Shown here in pieces: positions 16,282-25,984 of a stretch of 56,781 nucleotides of DNA. The position numbers and the translations under genes are program-made. The first letter of the stretch is position 1. Each line of letters begins with the position of its first letter. Source of the DNA: Acholeplasmatales bacterium (GTDB lineage: Bacteria; Bacillota_I; Bacilli_A; Acholeplasmatales; Anaeroplasmataceae). The notes under the pieces are model-generated. The model saw nothing but the letters and a program-made list of their open reading frames with translations, was not told the DNA's origin and made no database searches. Location: contig JAILRQ010000005.1 in NCBI GenBank assembly GCA_024698125.1, forward strand, positions 1 through 56,781, written 5' to 3'.

Positions 16282-17364
16282 ATGTTAAACATTAGATTTG
16301 AAAAAGCAGATAAGCTTAAAGAAAAGCCAGATCAAAATAATTTAGGATTTGGAAAGTATTATACAGACTATATGTTTGTAATGGATTGGTTCAAGGGAAA
16401 GGGATTCACAGATCCAAGAATTGTTCCATATGCACCTATTCCATTTGATCCTGCATGTCTTGTACTACACTATGCACAAGAGACATTCGAAGGAATGAAG
16501 GCATATAAGACTGAAGATGGAAGAACTTTATTATTCCGTCCAGAGATGAACGCAAGAAGATTCCAAACTTCAAATGAGCGTCTATGTATGCCACAGGTAC
16601 CAGTTGATGACTTCGTACAAGCTGTAACTGAGCTTGTAAAGGTTGAGAAGGACTGGGTACCAACTGCACCTAACACTTCATTATATATTAGACCATTTAT
16701 GTTCGCATACCAGCCTAAGCTTGGAGTTCATGATGCTGAGCACTATCTATTCATGGTAATCCTTTCACCAGTTGGATCTTACTATCCAGAAGGATTAAAG
16801 CCAGTTAAGATTTATGTTGAGGAGGATATGGTTCGTGCCGTTACAGGAGGAACTGGATTCACTAAGTGTGGTGGAAACTACGCTTCATCAATTCTTGCTC
16901 AAATCGAGGCTGAGAAGAAGGGATATTCTCAAGTTCTATGGCTTGACGGTGTACACAAGAAGTACATTGAAGAGGTTGGAACTATGAACGTTATGTTTAA
17001 GATTGACGGAGAAATCTATACTGCACCAGCAGAGCTTGGAAAGGGATCAGTACTTCCAGGTGTAACTCGTGACTCTATGATTAAGCTACTTCGTTCTAAG
17101 GGATATAAGGTACATGATACTGAGGAAGAGAGATTATCAATTGATGATCTATTAAAGGCTGCTAAGGAAGGAAAGCTTGAGGAAGCATTCGGAACTGGTA
17201 CTGCCGCAGTTATCTCTCCTATCGGAGTACTTGCATACAAAGATAAGGTATTCTTCAACAATGAGAAGATTGGACCTGTATCACAAATGCTATTCGATAC
17301 ATTAACAGGAATTCAATGGGGTCGTCTAAAGGACGAGTTCGGATGGACTGTTGAGGTTAAGTAA
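16282..17364 (+). CDS. ilvE: Branched-chain amino acid aminotransferase
   Basis: A 360-residue class IV (fold type IV) PLP enzyme of the long BCAT type. It converts leucine, isoleucine and valine to their 2-oxo acids with 2-oxoglutarate, in the cytoplasm. Typical stretches are LHYAQETFEGMKAY, FRPEMNARRF, YIRPFMFA and the PLP region GGTGFTKCGGNYA with the Schiff-base lysine. The later EEVGTMNVMF and TGTAAVISPIG bind cofactor phosphate. It stands alone between its promoter and a strong terminator, with no ilv biosynthetic genes nearby, so it may serve catabolism or salvage as well as synthesis. Confidence 0.93.
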   Translation: MLNIRFEKADKLKEKPDQNNLGFGKYYTDYMFVMDWFKGKGFTDPRIVPYAPIPFDPACLVLHYAQETFEGMKAYKTEDGRTLLFRPEMNARRFQTSNERLCMPQVPVDDFVQAVTELVKVEKDWVPTAPNTSLYIRPFMFAYQPKLGVHDAEHYLFMVILSPVGSYYPEGLKPVKIYVEEDMVRAVTGGTGFTKCGGNYASSILAQIEAEKKGYSQVLWLDGVHKKYIEEVGTMNVMFKIDGEIYTAPAELGKGSVLPGVTRDSMIKLLRSKGYKVHDTEEERLSIDDLLKAAKEGKLEEAFGTGTAAVISPIGVLAYKDKVFFNNEKIGPVSQMLFDTLTGIQWGRLKDEFGWTVEVK

Positions 17365-17385
17365 TAAATTACTTACAAAAGATAC

Positions 17386-17414
17386 AAAAGGGACTTCGTG
17401 TCCCTTTTTTTTCT
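17386..17414 (+). terminator. Strong intrinsic terminator after ilvE
   Basis: Stem AAAAGGGAC/GTCCCTTTT around TTCGT, then T8. Confidence 0.9.
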
Positions 17415-17450
17415 CACCAATTTGTATTATAATTATAATAGGTGATAATA

Positions 17451-18428
17451 TTGAAAACTAATGAAAAGAATAAGCTAAGAATAGTTGAGATAATTGAATA
17501 CCTAATGATTGAATCTGATGAGGATCATCCTGTAAGTGTTGTAATGATTCAGGATTACCTAAAGGATAAGGATATTACTGCTGATAGAAAGACAATATAT
17601 TCTGACATTGCAGTAATTAATGAATACTTTATGTCTGTTGTGACATTAAAGAAGTCACAAAACTGGTATTACTGCAATGATAGAAAGTTTGATTTTTCTG
17701 AGATACAGGTAATTGTATCAGCAATTGTATCAGCAGGCTTTATTGATCCAAAAACATCTGATGAGCTTATAGAAAAGCTATACTCACAAACATCAAGATA
17801 TATATCAAAGGAAATTAAGGGAAATATTACTATTAAGAATCCTTCAAAGCATTCTAATAGAGATACCCTAAACTCTATTGATACAATAATTGATGCTATA
17901 AGAAAAAAGAAGCAAATATCATATCAATATATTAAGCATGATATAAATGGTAAGCTTGTTACTAAAAATCATAAGTTTACACCAGTAGATCTTATCTATA
18001 ATGATAATTATTATTATTGTGTAATGGCTGGAGTAAGAGAGGATTCTATCAAGTTTTATCATATAAGAATTGATAGAATGAAGAATGTTTTAATATCTGA
18101 TGATCAAGCTATTGCTCATAATTATAATTCAAATAATTATGTTACAAAGCATTTTCAAATGTGGGATGGAGAGCTTTCTTGGGTAGAACTTTTAATTACA
18201 AATGATGTAGTAGATTCTATGATGGATAAGTTTGGTGAAAAGCTTCTTATCCAGCCAGTAGATGAAAATCACGCAAGGATACACGTCCAGGTTGCGGTAT
18301 CTAAGGCATTCTTTTCTTGGATTGTAACATTTGGTGATAATGTTAAAATCATTACAAAGGATGTAAAGGCTCAGTTTATAGGGTATATTGCTGAGATAGT
18401 AAATCAATACAGAAACGATGAGGAATAA
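17451..18428 (+). CDS. WYL-domain transcriptional regulator
   Basis: A 325-residue protein with an N-terminal DeoR-type winged helix (about 8-75, with ITADRKTIYSDIAVINEYF as recognition region) and a WYL domain (about 140-235: ISYQYIKHD, FTPVDLIYNDNYYYCVM, YHIRIDRMKNV) plus the WCX C-terminal extension. WYL proteins sense nucleic acid or nucleotides and often regulate defence or DNA-damage genes. The start is TTG 17451, 4 nt past an AGGTGATA RBS; GTG 17442 is part of that site. It is 3 bp from the DUF815 gene, suggesting one transcript. Confidence 0.85.
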   Translation: MKTNEKNKLRIVEIIEYLMIESDEDHPVSVVMIQDYLKDKDITADRKTIYSDIAVINEYFMSVVTLKKSQNWYYCNDRKFDFSEIQVIVSAIVSAGFIDPKTSDELIEKLYSQTSRYISKEIKGNITIKNPSKHSNRDTLNSIDTIIDAIRKKKQISYQYIKHDINGKLVTKNHKFTPVDLIYNDNYYYCVMAGVREDSIKFYHIRIDRMKNVLISDDQAIAHNYNSNNYVTKHFQMWDGELSWVELLITNDVVDSMMDKFGEKLLIQPVDENHARIHVQVAVSKAFFSWIVTFGDNVKIITKDVKAQFIGYIAEIVNQYRNDEE

Positions 18429-18431
18429 TAT

Positions 18432-19628
18432 ATGTACGTATTTAATAATATAATTTATAAAGAGGTTTATGATTCAATTAAAAAAAGAGATGAATCAATG
18501 ATTTCATATCTAATAGATTTCGCCCTAAGACATCATTATGTAGGAAATATAATTCATATCTACATTGCCTATATGCTTGCATATAATGAGAATCCATTCT
18601 CAGTATCATGCGAGAATAAGGGTGAAATGCTTGGAGACCATACAATAATTTTAGAGGATTTCAAGGAATTCTATGATATTTATCATGATGATTTTTCAGA
18701 TGTTTTACATATAGATCAAATAAAGGACTTCCAAATGATTCGTCATGAGGAGGAATATTATGACACTGAGGTTCAAAGTGTTGTAAATATGTTTAACTCA
18801 CTTCTTGAGAATTGTAAGAATGTTGAGGAATTCTATGAGACAACACTTAAGTTCTATCAGGATTATGGTGTAGGTGAGTTTGCCTTCCATAAGGCTTTTA
18901 GAATCTCTGATGAGGGAGATTTAATTCCTGTAAAGAATGTTCTTAATGTTAAATTTGATGATTTAATTGGATATGAGTGGCAGAAGCAAAAGCTTATAGA
19001 AAATACTAAGGCCTTCTGTGATGGTAAGATGGCAAATAACGCCTTATTATATGGAGATGCTGGAACTGGTAAGTCTACATCAATTAAGGCTGTATTAAAT
19101 ATGTTCTTCCATGAAGGGCTTCGTATGATAGAGGTTTATAAGCATCAAATGAATGATGTAGCAAACCTAATTGCTACATTTAAGAAGAGACATTATAAGT
19201 TCATCATTTATATGGATGACCTATCATTTGAGCCTCAGGAGATTGAGTATAAGCAGCTTAAGTCTATTATTGAGGGAGGTTTAGAGGCAAAGCCTCAAAA
19301 CGTACTTGTATATGCTACATCTAATAGACGTCATATAATAGCAGAAACAACTGCTGATAACCTAGGTACTGACCTACACCGTAAGGAGACAGAGGCTGAA
19401 AAGCTAAGCCTATCTAATAGATTTGGATTACAAATATACTATATGTCTTTAAATAATATTGAGTTTAAGAATATGGTATTAGAGCTTGCAAAGCGTAAGG
19501 ATGTTACTATGCCTATGGAGGAGCTTTTAGCTAAGGCTACTCAGTGGGAGATTAGGTATGGTAATTTATCAGGAAGAACTGCTGAGCAATTTATAAACTA
19601 TATATCAAATGGAGGGAAGGATATTTAA
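18432..19628 (+). CDS. DUF815 family AAA+ ATPase
   Basis: A 398-residue protein with a variable helical N-terminus and a C-terminal AAA-like ATPase: entry FDDLIGYEWQKQKLIENT, Walker A YGDAGTGKST near residue 208, Walker B KFIIYMDDLSFEP and sensor LVYATSNRRHIIAE. These features define DUF815, a cytoplasmic family found in many anaerobic bacteria without a settled role. It follows the WYL gene by 3 bp and overlaps degV by one base. Confidence 0.88.
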   Translation: MYVFNNIIYKEVYDSIKKRDESMISYLIDFALRHHYVGNIIHIYIAYMLAYNENPFSVSCENKGEMLGDHTIILEDFKEFYDIYHDDFSDVLHIDQIKDFQMIRHEEEYYDTEVQSVVNMFNSLLENCKNVEEFYETTLKFYQDYGVGEFAFHKAFRISDEGDLIPVKNVLNVKFDDLIGYEWQKQKLIENTKAFCDGKMANNALLYGDAGTGKSTSIKAVLNMFFHEGLRMIEVYKHQMNDVANLIATFKKRHYKFIIYMDDLSFEPQEIEYKQLKSIIEGGLEAKPQNVLVYATSNRRHIIAETTADNLGTDLHRKETEAEKLSLSNRFGLQIYYMSLNNIEFKNMVLELAKRKDVTMPMEELLAKATQWEIRYGNLSGRTAEQFINYISNGGKDI

Positions 19629-20482
19629 TGAGACCAGTAAAGATTATAAGCGATTCAACATGTGATCTAAGCCCAGAGCAAATCAAGGACCTAGACATTG
19701 AAATAATGCCACTATATATAAATATCAAGGATAAGTCATTTAAGGATAATGTAGATATTACAGTACCAGATTTATATAGATATGTTGAGGAGGACAAGGT
19801 CCTACCTAAAACATCAGCTATAGGAATTCAGGACTACATTGATACCTTTAAGGCTTGGATTGATAGAGGATATGATATTGTGTTTACAGGAATATCTGGA
19901 GGACTATCATCTTCACATAATAACTCACGTCTTGCAATAGAGGAGCTTGGAGCAGAGGATAAGGTATTTTCAGTAGATTCTAAAAATCTATCAACAGGTA
20001 TTGGATTATTACTATTAAAGGCTTGCGAGAAAAGAGATATGGGAGCTAGTGCCTCTATGGTTGCAGAATATATGAAGTCCTTTGTAGAAAGAGTAAAGAG
20101 TCAATTTGTAATTGATAGATTTGACTATCTATACAAGGGTGGAAGATGCTCATCTATGGCACGTATCTTTGGTACAATGCTTAAAATCAAGCCACTTATT
20201 ACAGTTCGTGACGGTAAGATGACTGTTGCAGAAAAGCCTCATGGTAAAAAGATTAAGGGGCTAGATGCCTTATTAAGATTTTTAGAGCGTGATAAGGATA
20301 AGCTTGACCTAGACCATGTCTTTGTAACTCATACCTATGCAGATGAGGATGCAAAGTATTTAGTAGAAAAGATTAAAGCAGGATACAATTTTAAAAATAT
20401 TTATGTCACAAATGCAGGTTCAACTATCGCATCACACTGTGGACCTGGAACAATTGGAATATTATATATCGTAAATGAATAA
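19628..20482 (+). CDS. DegV family fatty-acid-binding protein
   Basis: A 284-residue DegV-fold protein. It opens with VKIISDSTCDLSPEQI, contains the lipid-head-group motif TGISGGLSSSHNNSRLA and RFDYLYKGGRCS, and ends with the second-domain motif NAGSTIASHCGPGTIGI. DegV proteins (FakB type) bind a fatty acid and present it to the kinase FakA for phosphorylation and use in phospholipid synthesis, a route linked to plsY at 41.2-41.9 kb. No fakA is in the window. It starts on the last base of the DUF815 gene. Confidence 0.9.
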   Translation: MRPVKIISDSTCDLSPEQIKDLDIEIMPLYINIKDKSFKDNVDITVPDLYRYVEEDKVLPKTSAIGIQDYIDTFKAWIDRGYDIVFTGISGGLSSSHNNSRLAIEELGAEDKVFSVDSKNLSTGIGLLLLKACEKRDMGASASMVAEYMKSFVERVKSQFVIDRFDYLYKGGRCSSMARIFGTMLKIKPLITVRDGKMTVAEKPHGKKIKGLDALLRFLERDKDKLDLDHVFVTHTYADEDAKYLVEKIKAGYNFKNIYVTNAGSTIASHCGPGTIGILYIVNE

Positions 20483-20541
20483 AAAGTGATATAATATAAA
20501 GTACAAGGAAAAAAGAAACAAGATAAGGAAGGGATAGAAAT

Positions 20542-20880
20542 ATGGCTACAGCAACAAAAAAGACAACAGCTACAAAAGCAACTACAGCAAAGACTACAAC
20601 AGCAAAGGCAGCGCCTGCAAAGGCTTCTAAGCCAAAGGCTACAGTAGAGAAGGCTAAGGCTAAGGAGACTAAGTCAACAGGAAAGACAATTTATCATGTA
20701 TCTAAGAGAACTGATGATAAGAATAACCGTGAGTGGAAGGTATTTATTCAGGGATCAGATAAGGTAATTAAAATCTTTAAGACACAGCAGGAGGCCCTTG
20801 ACTATGCGACAAACCTTCGTAAGGACAAGGATACTACTGTAATGCTACATGGTCTTGACGGTAAGATTAGAAAGTACTAA
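20542..20880 (+). CDS. DUF2188 protein with a Lys/Ala/Thr-rich N-terminal tail
   Basis: A 112-residue basic protein. Residues 1 to about 48 are low-complexity Ala, Thr, Lys and Pro, like the tails of bacterial histone H1-like proteins. Residues 49-112 form a DUF2188 domain (IYHVSKRTDDKNNREWKV, FKTQQEALDYATNL, VMLHGLDGKIRKY). DUF2188 is a small fold of unknown role. The tail suggests nucleic-acid binding, but that is inference. The RBS is AAGGAAGGGA, and a terminator follows immediately. Confidence 0.8.
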   Translation: MATATKKTTATKATTAKTTTAKAAPAKASKPKATVEKAKAKETKSTGKTIYHVSKRTDDKNNREWKVFIQGSDKVIKIFKTQQEALDYATNLRKDKDTTVMLHGLDGKIRKY

Positions 20881-20908
20881 AAAGGGTGAATTAATTCACC
20901 TTTTTTTC
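20881..20908 (+). terminator. Intrinsic terminator after the DUF2188 gene
   Basis: Palindrome GGTGAATTAATTCACC followed by T7. Confidence 0.85.
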
Positions 20909-20942
20909 TATCTTTATGATAAAATAAGAATAGGTGATAATC

Positions 20943-21497
20943 TTGAACATAGTATATGGAGGATCCTTTAATCCACCAACAATTGCCCATGAGGGAATTA
21001 TTAGTGAATTAAAAAAGGAATTTAAGCCAGAAAATATAATAATAATTCCAGCAGGGAATTCCTATAACCGTAAGGAGCTTTTAGATTTTAGGCATAGGTA
21101 TAATATGCTTAAGCTTGTATCAGATGATATAATCTCTGATATTGAAAACAAGAACCAAGAATATAAGGGAACCCTATATACCCTAGATTTATTATCTAAG
21201 GATTATTCCAACCTATACTTTGTAATGGGTGCTGATAATCTTATAGATATTAAAAGCTGGATAAGATATGAGGAGCTTTTAAGTAAATATAATTTCATTA
21301 TCATCACACGTGATGATATTGATATAAAAGCCTTCATAGATAATAATTTAAGAGCTTATAAATCTCATTTTAGCTTTATAAGCCTAAAGTACAAGGTATC
21401 ATCAACTGCTATAAGAAATAATATAGAAGAGCATAAGAATATGCTAAACCCTAAGGTTTATGAATATATAAAAAAGAATCATTTATATGAGGAGTGA
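20943..21497 (+). CDS. nadD: Nicotinate-nucleotide adenylyltransferase
   Basis: A 184-residue nucleotidyltransferase that adenylates nicotinate mononucleotide to deamido-NAD. The N-terminus MNIVYGGSFNPPTIAH carries the family phosphate-binding motif with the T-x-x-H form, and SSTAIRNNI near residue 160 is the second signature. YFVMGADNLIDIKSWIRYEELL is the nadD substrate region. The start is TTG 20943 behind AGGTGATAA; GTG 20934 is part of the RBS. The following NAD synthetase gene carries out the next step and its start lies 6 bp after this stop. Confidence 0.92.
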   Translation: MNIVYGGSFNPPTIAHEGIISELKKEFKPENIIIIPAGNSYNRKELLDFRHRYNMLKLVSDDIISDIENKNQEYKGTLYTLDLLSKDYSNLYFVMGADNLIDIKSWIRYEELLSKYNFIIITRDDIDIKAFIDNNLRAYKSHFSFISLKYKVSSTAIRNNIEEHKNMLNPKVYEYIKKNHLYEE

Positions 21498-21502
21498 TTA
21501 AA

Positions 21503-23353
21503 ATGATTAATAATGGATTTTTAAAGGTAGCATGTGCAACTCCAATTCTAAAGGTTGGAAATCCTAAATTTAATATTGATGAAATACTTAATATGCTAAA
21601 GGATAATAAGGCCTCTGTGGTTGTGTTCCCAGAGCTTTCTATTACTGGATATACATGTCAGGATTTATTCTATTCTGAGGAGCTTTTAAATGAAACTCTT
21701 GAGGCATTAGAGTATTTTTTAAATAACAATCCATTCGATGGAATTGTAGCCCTAGGGCTTCCATTACTTAATGAGGGTTCACTTTATAACTGTGCTGTAG
21801 TTATAAAGGGGGATAAGATTTTAGGCGTAGTTCCAAAAAGATCACTTCCATCATCACATGAATTCCAGGAGAAGAGATGGTTTAAGCCTGCCTATAACAA
21901 GAATAGTGATACTATTAGAGTTTTAGGTAAGAGCTATCCATTTGGGAATATTATTTTTCATGATTATAAAAATGATATACACCTTGGTGTTGAGATTTGT
22001 GAGGATATGTGGTCTACAATCTCACCAGGAAATATTTTAGCTCTTAATGGATGTAATATGATTTTAAACCTAAGCGCATCTAATGAGACTTTGGGAAAGA
22101 GTGATATTAGAAGAGCTTCTGTTATTGAATCATCAAGAAAGAATAATGGAGCCTATGTATACGCCTCATCTGGAGTATATGAGTCTACTGCTGATACAGT
22201 ATTTTCAGGACATGATATTATAGCCTCTTGTGGTGAAATTATTAAGGAGGGTGAAAGCTTTAATCTTCATTCTCAAATGATTTATGGAGATATTGATATT
22301 AAGGCTATAAATTATAAGAGAAGATCTAATACAAACTTCCATGATAATATCCATATTGATTTCCCTCATGTAGATATTGAGTTTAGCTTTGAGAATACTG
22401 ATTATGTATTTGAAAATAATATTTGTGCTGAGGCATTCATTCCATCAAATGAGGTAGAGGCATTTGAAAAGATTAAGGCCTTACAGGAGTACGCCTTAAT
22501 AAAGAGAATCAAGTCATCACATTCTAAATCACTAATTATTGGTGTTTCTGGAGGACTTGACTCTACCCTTGCACTTTTAGTCGCAATGAACGCGTTTAAG
22601 ACATTAGAAATGGATTTAAAGAATATTATTGCTGTAACTATGCCAGGCTTTGGTACATCAAAGCGTACTAAGTCTAATGCTTTAACTATGATGGAATCTT
22701 TAGGTATTACAGTCCTTGAGATGCCAATAGCAGAGGATGTTACATCACATCTAAAGCTTATTGGACATGATATGAAGGTACATGATGTAACATATGAGAA
22801 TGCCCAGGCGAGATACCGTACAATGATTTTGATGGATTTAGCTAATAAGTACAATGGATTTGTTCTTGGTACAGGAGATTTATCAGAGCTTGCACTTGGT
22901 TGGTGTACCTATAATGGAGATCAAATGAGTATGTATGGTATAAACGCAGGAATCCCTAAGACACTTGTTCGTTTTATGGTTCGTATGCATGCCCAGTTTG
23001 ATTTTAAGGATATAAGTGATACCTTAATTGATATTTGTAATACTCCAATCTCTCCTGAGCTTACTGATGAGAATCAGCATACTGAGGATAGTGTTGGAAA
23101 GTATGAGATTAATGATTTTATACTTTATAGATATCTTACATGTGGTGATGATAGAGCCCGTATTATCTATCTATTAGGCCTAGCATTTAATCTTACAAAT
23201 ACTGAAGCTAAGGCTTATACTGATAAATTCTTCTTTAGATTTATACATCAGCAATTTAAGCGTCAGGCACTTCCTGATGGTCCAAAGATTTTAGATGTAT
23301 CCCTAAATCCTAGAGGAGATTATAGAATGCCATCTGATATAGAAAGAGATTGA
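21503..23353 (+). CDS. nadE: Glutamine-dependent NAD synthetase
   Basis: A 616-residue two-domain enzyme making NAD from deamido-NAD, ATP and glutamine. Residues 1 to about 270 are a nitrilase-type glutaminase with Glu in VVFPELSITGY, Lys in GVVPKRSLPS and Cys in LGVEICEDMW. The rest is the synthetase with PP-loop SGGLDSTLAL and GTGDLSELALGWCTY. Domain order and length match bacterial glutamine-dependent NadE. ATG 21503 has the RBS GAGGAGTGA. It ends with TGA, which supports the standard genetic code. With nadD it provides the last two steps of NAD synthesis. Confidence 0.94.
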   Translation: MINNGFLKVACATPILKVGNPKFNIDEILNMLKDNKASVVVFPELSITGYTCQDLFYSEELLNETLEALEYFLNNNPFDGIVALGLPLLNEGSLYNCAVVIKGDKILGVVPKRSLPSSHEFQEKRWFKPAYNKNSDTIRVLGKSYPFGNIIFHDYKNDIHLGVEICEDMWSTISPGNILALNGCNMILNLSASNETLGKSDIRRASVIESSRKNNGAYVYASSGVYESTADTVFSGHDIIASCGEIIKEGESFNLHSQMIYGDIDIKAINYKRRSNTNFHDNIHIDFPHVDIEFSFENTDYVFENNICAEAFIPSNEVEAFEKIKALQEYALIKRIKSSHSKSLIIGVSGGLDSTLALLVAMNAFKTLEMDLKNIIAVTMPGFGTSKRTKSNALTMMESLGITVLEMPIAEDVTSHLKLIGHDMKVHDVTYENAQARYRTMILMDLANKYNGFVLGTGDLSELALGWCTYNGDQMSMYGINAGIPKTLVRFMVRMHAQFDFKDISDTLIDICNTPISPELTDENQHTEDSVGKYEINDFILYRYLTCGDDRARIIYLLGLAFNLTNTEAKAYTDKFFFRFIHQQFKRQALPDGPKILDVSLNPRGDYRMPSDIERD

Positions 23354-23359
23354 TAGCTT

Positions 23360-25660
23360 ATGAGTGAGGAATTAGTCGCAAAGCCAAAAAGTAAAATATT
23401 TGAGTCTGATGACTCACTTTATAAGGTTATTAAAGCCAAAACAAAATCCGATGAGGACATTGTCCTTGTTGGATTTTTCCCATCTTTAACACTAGATATT
23501 TTCTACCGCTTTGAGGGAGAAAAGACTATAAATCCTAAGTATGGTGTACAGTTTAAGGTTACAACCTATAAAAGAGAGGATTTAAATGATAGAGATGGTA
23601 TTATTGGTTATTTATCATCAGGGCTTATAAAGGGTATTGGTGTTAAGAGCGCTGAAAAGATTTATGAGCTTTTAGGTGATGATGCGATTAATAAAATAAT
23701 TAATGATAAGAATGTATTAAAGGGTATTAAGGGCTTTAGCCAAGAAAAGATTAATACCGTATATGATTCACTTATTTTAAATCAAAAGCTTGAGAAGGCT
23801 TATGTAGAGCTTTATTCCTATGGTCTTACTCCAAACATGGTTGGAAAGCTTTATCAGGAGTATGGTGATAATACTCTAGCCTTAATTAAGCAAAATCCAT
23901 ACCGCTTAATCTATGAGGTAGTAGGCTTTGGATTTAGTAAGGCTGATAATCTAGCCCTATCCTTTGGATTTTCAAGGCATAGTAAGAAGAGGCTTGAGGA
24001 GGGTGTTTTATATACCCTTTATGAGGTTTGCCAGCAAAAGGGCTTTACCTTCCTTACAGATACACAGCTTTTAAATAGCTCTCTTCAAATCCTTAATAAG
24101 GGAGCAGTAGAGGTTGATTTAATTGAGGCAAATGAAATTATAGATACAATTACCTCCCTTATTAAGCAGGATAAGTTTATGAAGGAGGAAAATAGGTATT
24201 ATCCAAAGGCCTTATATGAGGCTGAGGTAAAGGTAGCTAAGGATATTTTAAGAATTAAGGGATATGATAAGAATAAAATATATTCCCTAGATCTTTTAAC
24301 AGAAAGGCTTAGAGATGTAGAGGCTACATATAATATTCGATATACTGAAGGTCAAAAGGATGCTATATTTAATGCGATAAATAATAATATTTCAATTATT
24401 ACAGGAGGTCCTGGTACAGGTAAAACTACTATTGTTAAGGGAATCCTTAACCTTTTAGCTGTCCTAAATAATAAGTCTATTACAGATGATAAGTTTAGAC
24501 ATAGGCTAGTTCTATGTGCTCCAACAGGGCGTGCAGCTCTTCGTCTTGGTAAGGATTGCCAGGTTGAGGCAGGAACAATTCACAAAACACTAGGATATAA
24601 TTATGCTATGGAGTTTGAGTATAACGAAGGGCATAAGATTCCAGGAGATATTATTGTAATAGATGAGTTTTCAATGGTTGATATCGAGCTTTGTGCATCA
24701 CTTTTTGAGGCTATTAAAACTGAGGCTAAGGTTATAATTGTAGGAGATTCTAATCAACTTCCATCAGTAGGCCCTGGAAATGTGCTATATGATTTAATTG
24801 AATCTAATGTTATAAATGTAACAAGGCTTACAGATATTATGAGACAGGATAGTGATTCATCAATTATTGAGGTATGTCAGGGTGTTAATAAGAGCTTTGT
24901 TCCATATAATATGTTTAATAAGAAGAGTGATCTATATTTTTATCCAGCTGATTCAACTGGAACGCTTGAAAAGATTTTAATCTTTGTTCAAGCCTTCCTA
25001 AATAAGGGAGGGTCACTTCAAAATGACCTACAAATACTTGTTCCTATGTATGCAGGGCCTTGTGGTATTAACGCTATAAATAAGGCTATCCAGGAAAAGT
25101 TTAATGATGAGACAGTATCTCTTACAAGAGGGTCTAGGGTATTTAAGAGGCTTGATAAGGTCCTACAGCTTAAAAATGATCCTGAAAAGGGTATTATGAA
25201 TGGTGATATAGGATATATTGATTCAATCTCTCATACAGATGATGGAGATTATCTTATGATAAGATTTGATAATCTCTTAGTAAAATATCCTGCAAAGGAT
25301 TTAGATGATTTAACACTAGCGTACGCTATATCTATTCATAAGTCTCAGGGTAGTGAGTATAAGAATGTTATTATGCCTATTTTAAGTGATTACTATGTAA
25401 TGATGAAAAGAAAGCTTATTTATACAGCATTCTCAAGAGCAAAGGAGAAGCTTATTTTAATAGGTGACTATAAGATGCTTGCGCAATCTATTAAAAGGCT
25501 TGATGATGAAAGACAAACAACCCTTTATAATAGATTATTTAGTAAGTCTTTGATGACAAAAAGGGTCATCTATATCGATGACCCAGATATTCCATTTGAT
25601 ACCCTTGGCGAAGAGGGTATGGAGGGAATAACTCCATATACCTTTATGAATAAATCATAG
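23360..25660 (+). CDS. recD2: RecD2-type ATP-dependent DNA helicase
   Basis: A 766-residue superfamily 1B 5'-3' helicase. The N-terminal third contains the RecD2-specific OB-like and helix-hairpin-helix regions (GYLSSGLIKGIGVKSAEKI, KGIKGFSQEKI). The helicase core has Walker A TGGPGTGKTT near 348, motif Ia CAPTGRAALRL, Walker B VIDEFSMVD, motif III GDSNQLPSVGPG and motif VI in LIYTAFSRAKEKL. RecD2 is not part of RecBCD and helps fork stability and mismatch repair in Firmicutes. No clear RBS precedes ATG 23360, 6 bp after nadE, so it is probably translated by coupling. Its 3' end overlaps the convergent XRE gene by 6 bp. Confidence 0.92.
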   Translation: MSEELVAKPKSKIFESDDSLYKVIKAKTKSDEDIVLVGFFPSLTLDIFYRFEGEKTINPKYGVQFKVTTYKREDLNDRDGIIGYLSSGLIKGIGVKSAEKIYELLGDDAINKIINDKNVLKGIKGFSQEKINTVYDSLILNQKLEKAYVELYSYGLTPNMVGKLYQEYGDNTLALIKQNPYRLIYEVVGFGFSKADNLALSFGFSRHSKKRLEEGVLYTLYEVCQQKGFTFLTDTQLLNSSLQILNKGAVEVDLIEANEIIDTITSLIKQDKFMKEENRYYPKALYEAEVKVAKDILRIKGYDKNKIYSLDLLTERLRDVEATYNIRYTEGQKDAIFNAINNNISIITGGPGTGKTTIVKGILNLLAVLNNKSITDDKFRHRLVLCAPTGRAALRLGKDCQVEAGTIHKTLGYNYAMEFEYNEGHKIPGDIIVIDEFSMVDIELCASLFEAIKTEAKVIIVGDSNQLPSVGPGNVLYDLIESNVINVTRLTDIMRQDSDSSIIEVCQGVNKSFVPYNMFNKKSDLYFYPADSTGTLEKILIFVQAFLNKGGSLQNDLQILVPMYAGPCGINAINKAIQEKFNDETVSLTRGSRVFKRLDKVLQLKNDPEKGIMNGDIGYIDSISHTDDGDYLMIRFDNLLVKYPAKDLDDLTLAYAISIHKSQGSEYKNVIMPILSDYYVMMKRKLIYTAFSRAKEKLILIGDYKMLAQSIKRLDDERQTTLYNRLFSKSLMTKRVIYIDDPDIPFDTLGEEGMEGITPYTFMNKS

Positions 25661-25906
25661 CTTTTTCTTAAGATTTTGTGATTCTATGTTATATTCGTGT
25701 GAGTTATATATACTATCTAAAAGCTCATCTATTGAAAAATCAAGCTCCTTAGATAGCCTATATAGGCTTTCAACAGAGGGCTCAATTAAATCGCCTTCAA
25801 TTCTTGAATAAGATGATTGTGATATGCCAAGCTTATCTGCCATATCCCACTGAGTTAGATTTTTATTTAACCTATAGCTTTTAATAGTAGTACCTAATGT
25901 TTTCAT
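25655..25906 (-). CDS. Small XRE-family HTH protein
   Basis: An 83-residue protein consisting mostly of a Cro/CI helix-turn-helix (TIKSYRLNKNLTQ, then KLGISQSSYSRIEG) and a short tail ending KKKL. The RBS GAGGTG is on the minus strand. It converges on recD2 and overlaps its last codons. It is divergent from the alaS T-box, so it could read from a nearby promoter. Its target is unknown. Confidence 0.85.
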   Translation of the reverse strand: MKTLGTTIKSYRLNKNLTQWDMADKLGISQSSYSRIEGDLIEPSVESLYRLSKELDFSIDELLDSIYNSHEYNIESQNLKKKL

Positions 25907-25984
25907 AAATACACCTCACATAAAATATTATAGCAAGTTTTAAAACATTTTACTTTAATTTTTTAAATATTATGTTATAATACG

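Noticed and set aside
21503-23353. Mycoplasma code (TGA as Trp)
   Set aside because: TGA ends nadE and other genes at the expected length, and Trp is encoded by TGG throughout.
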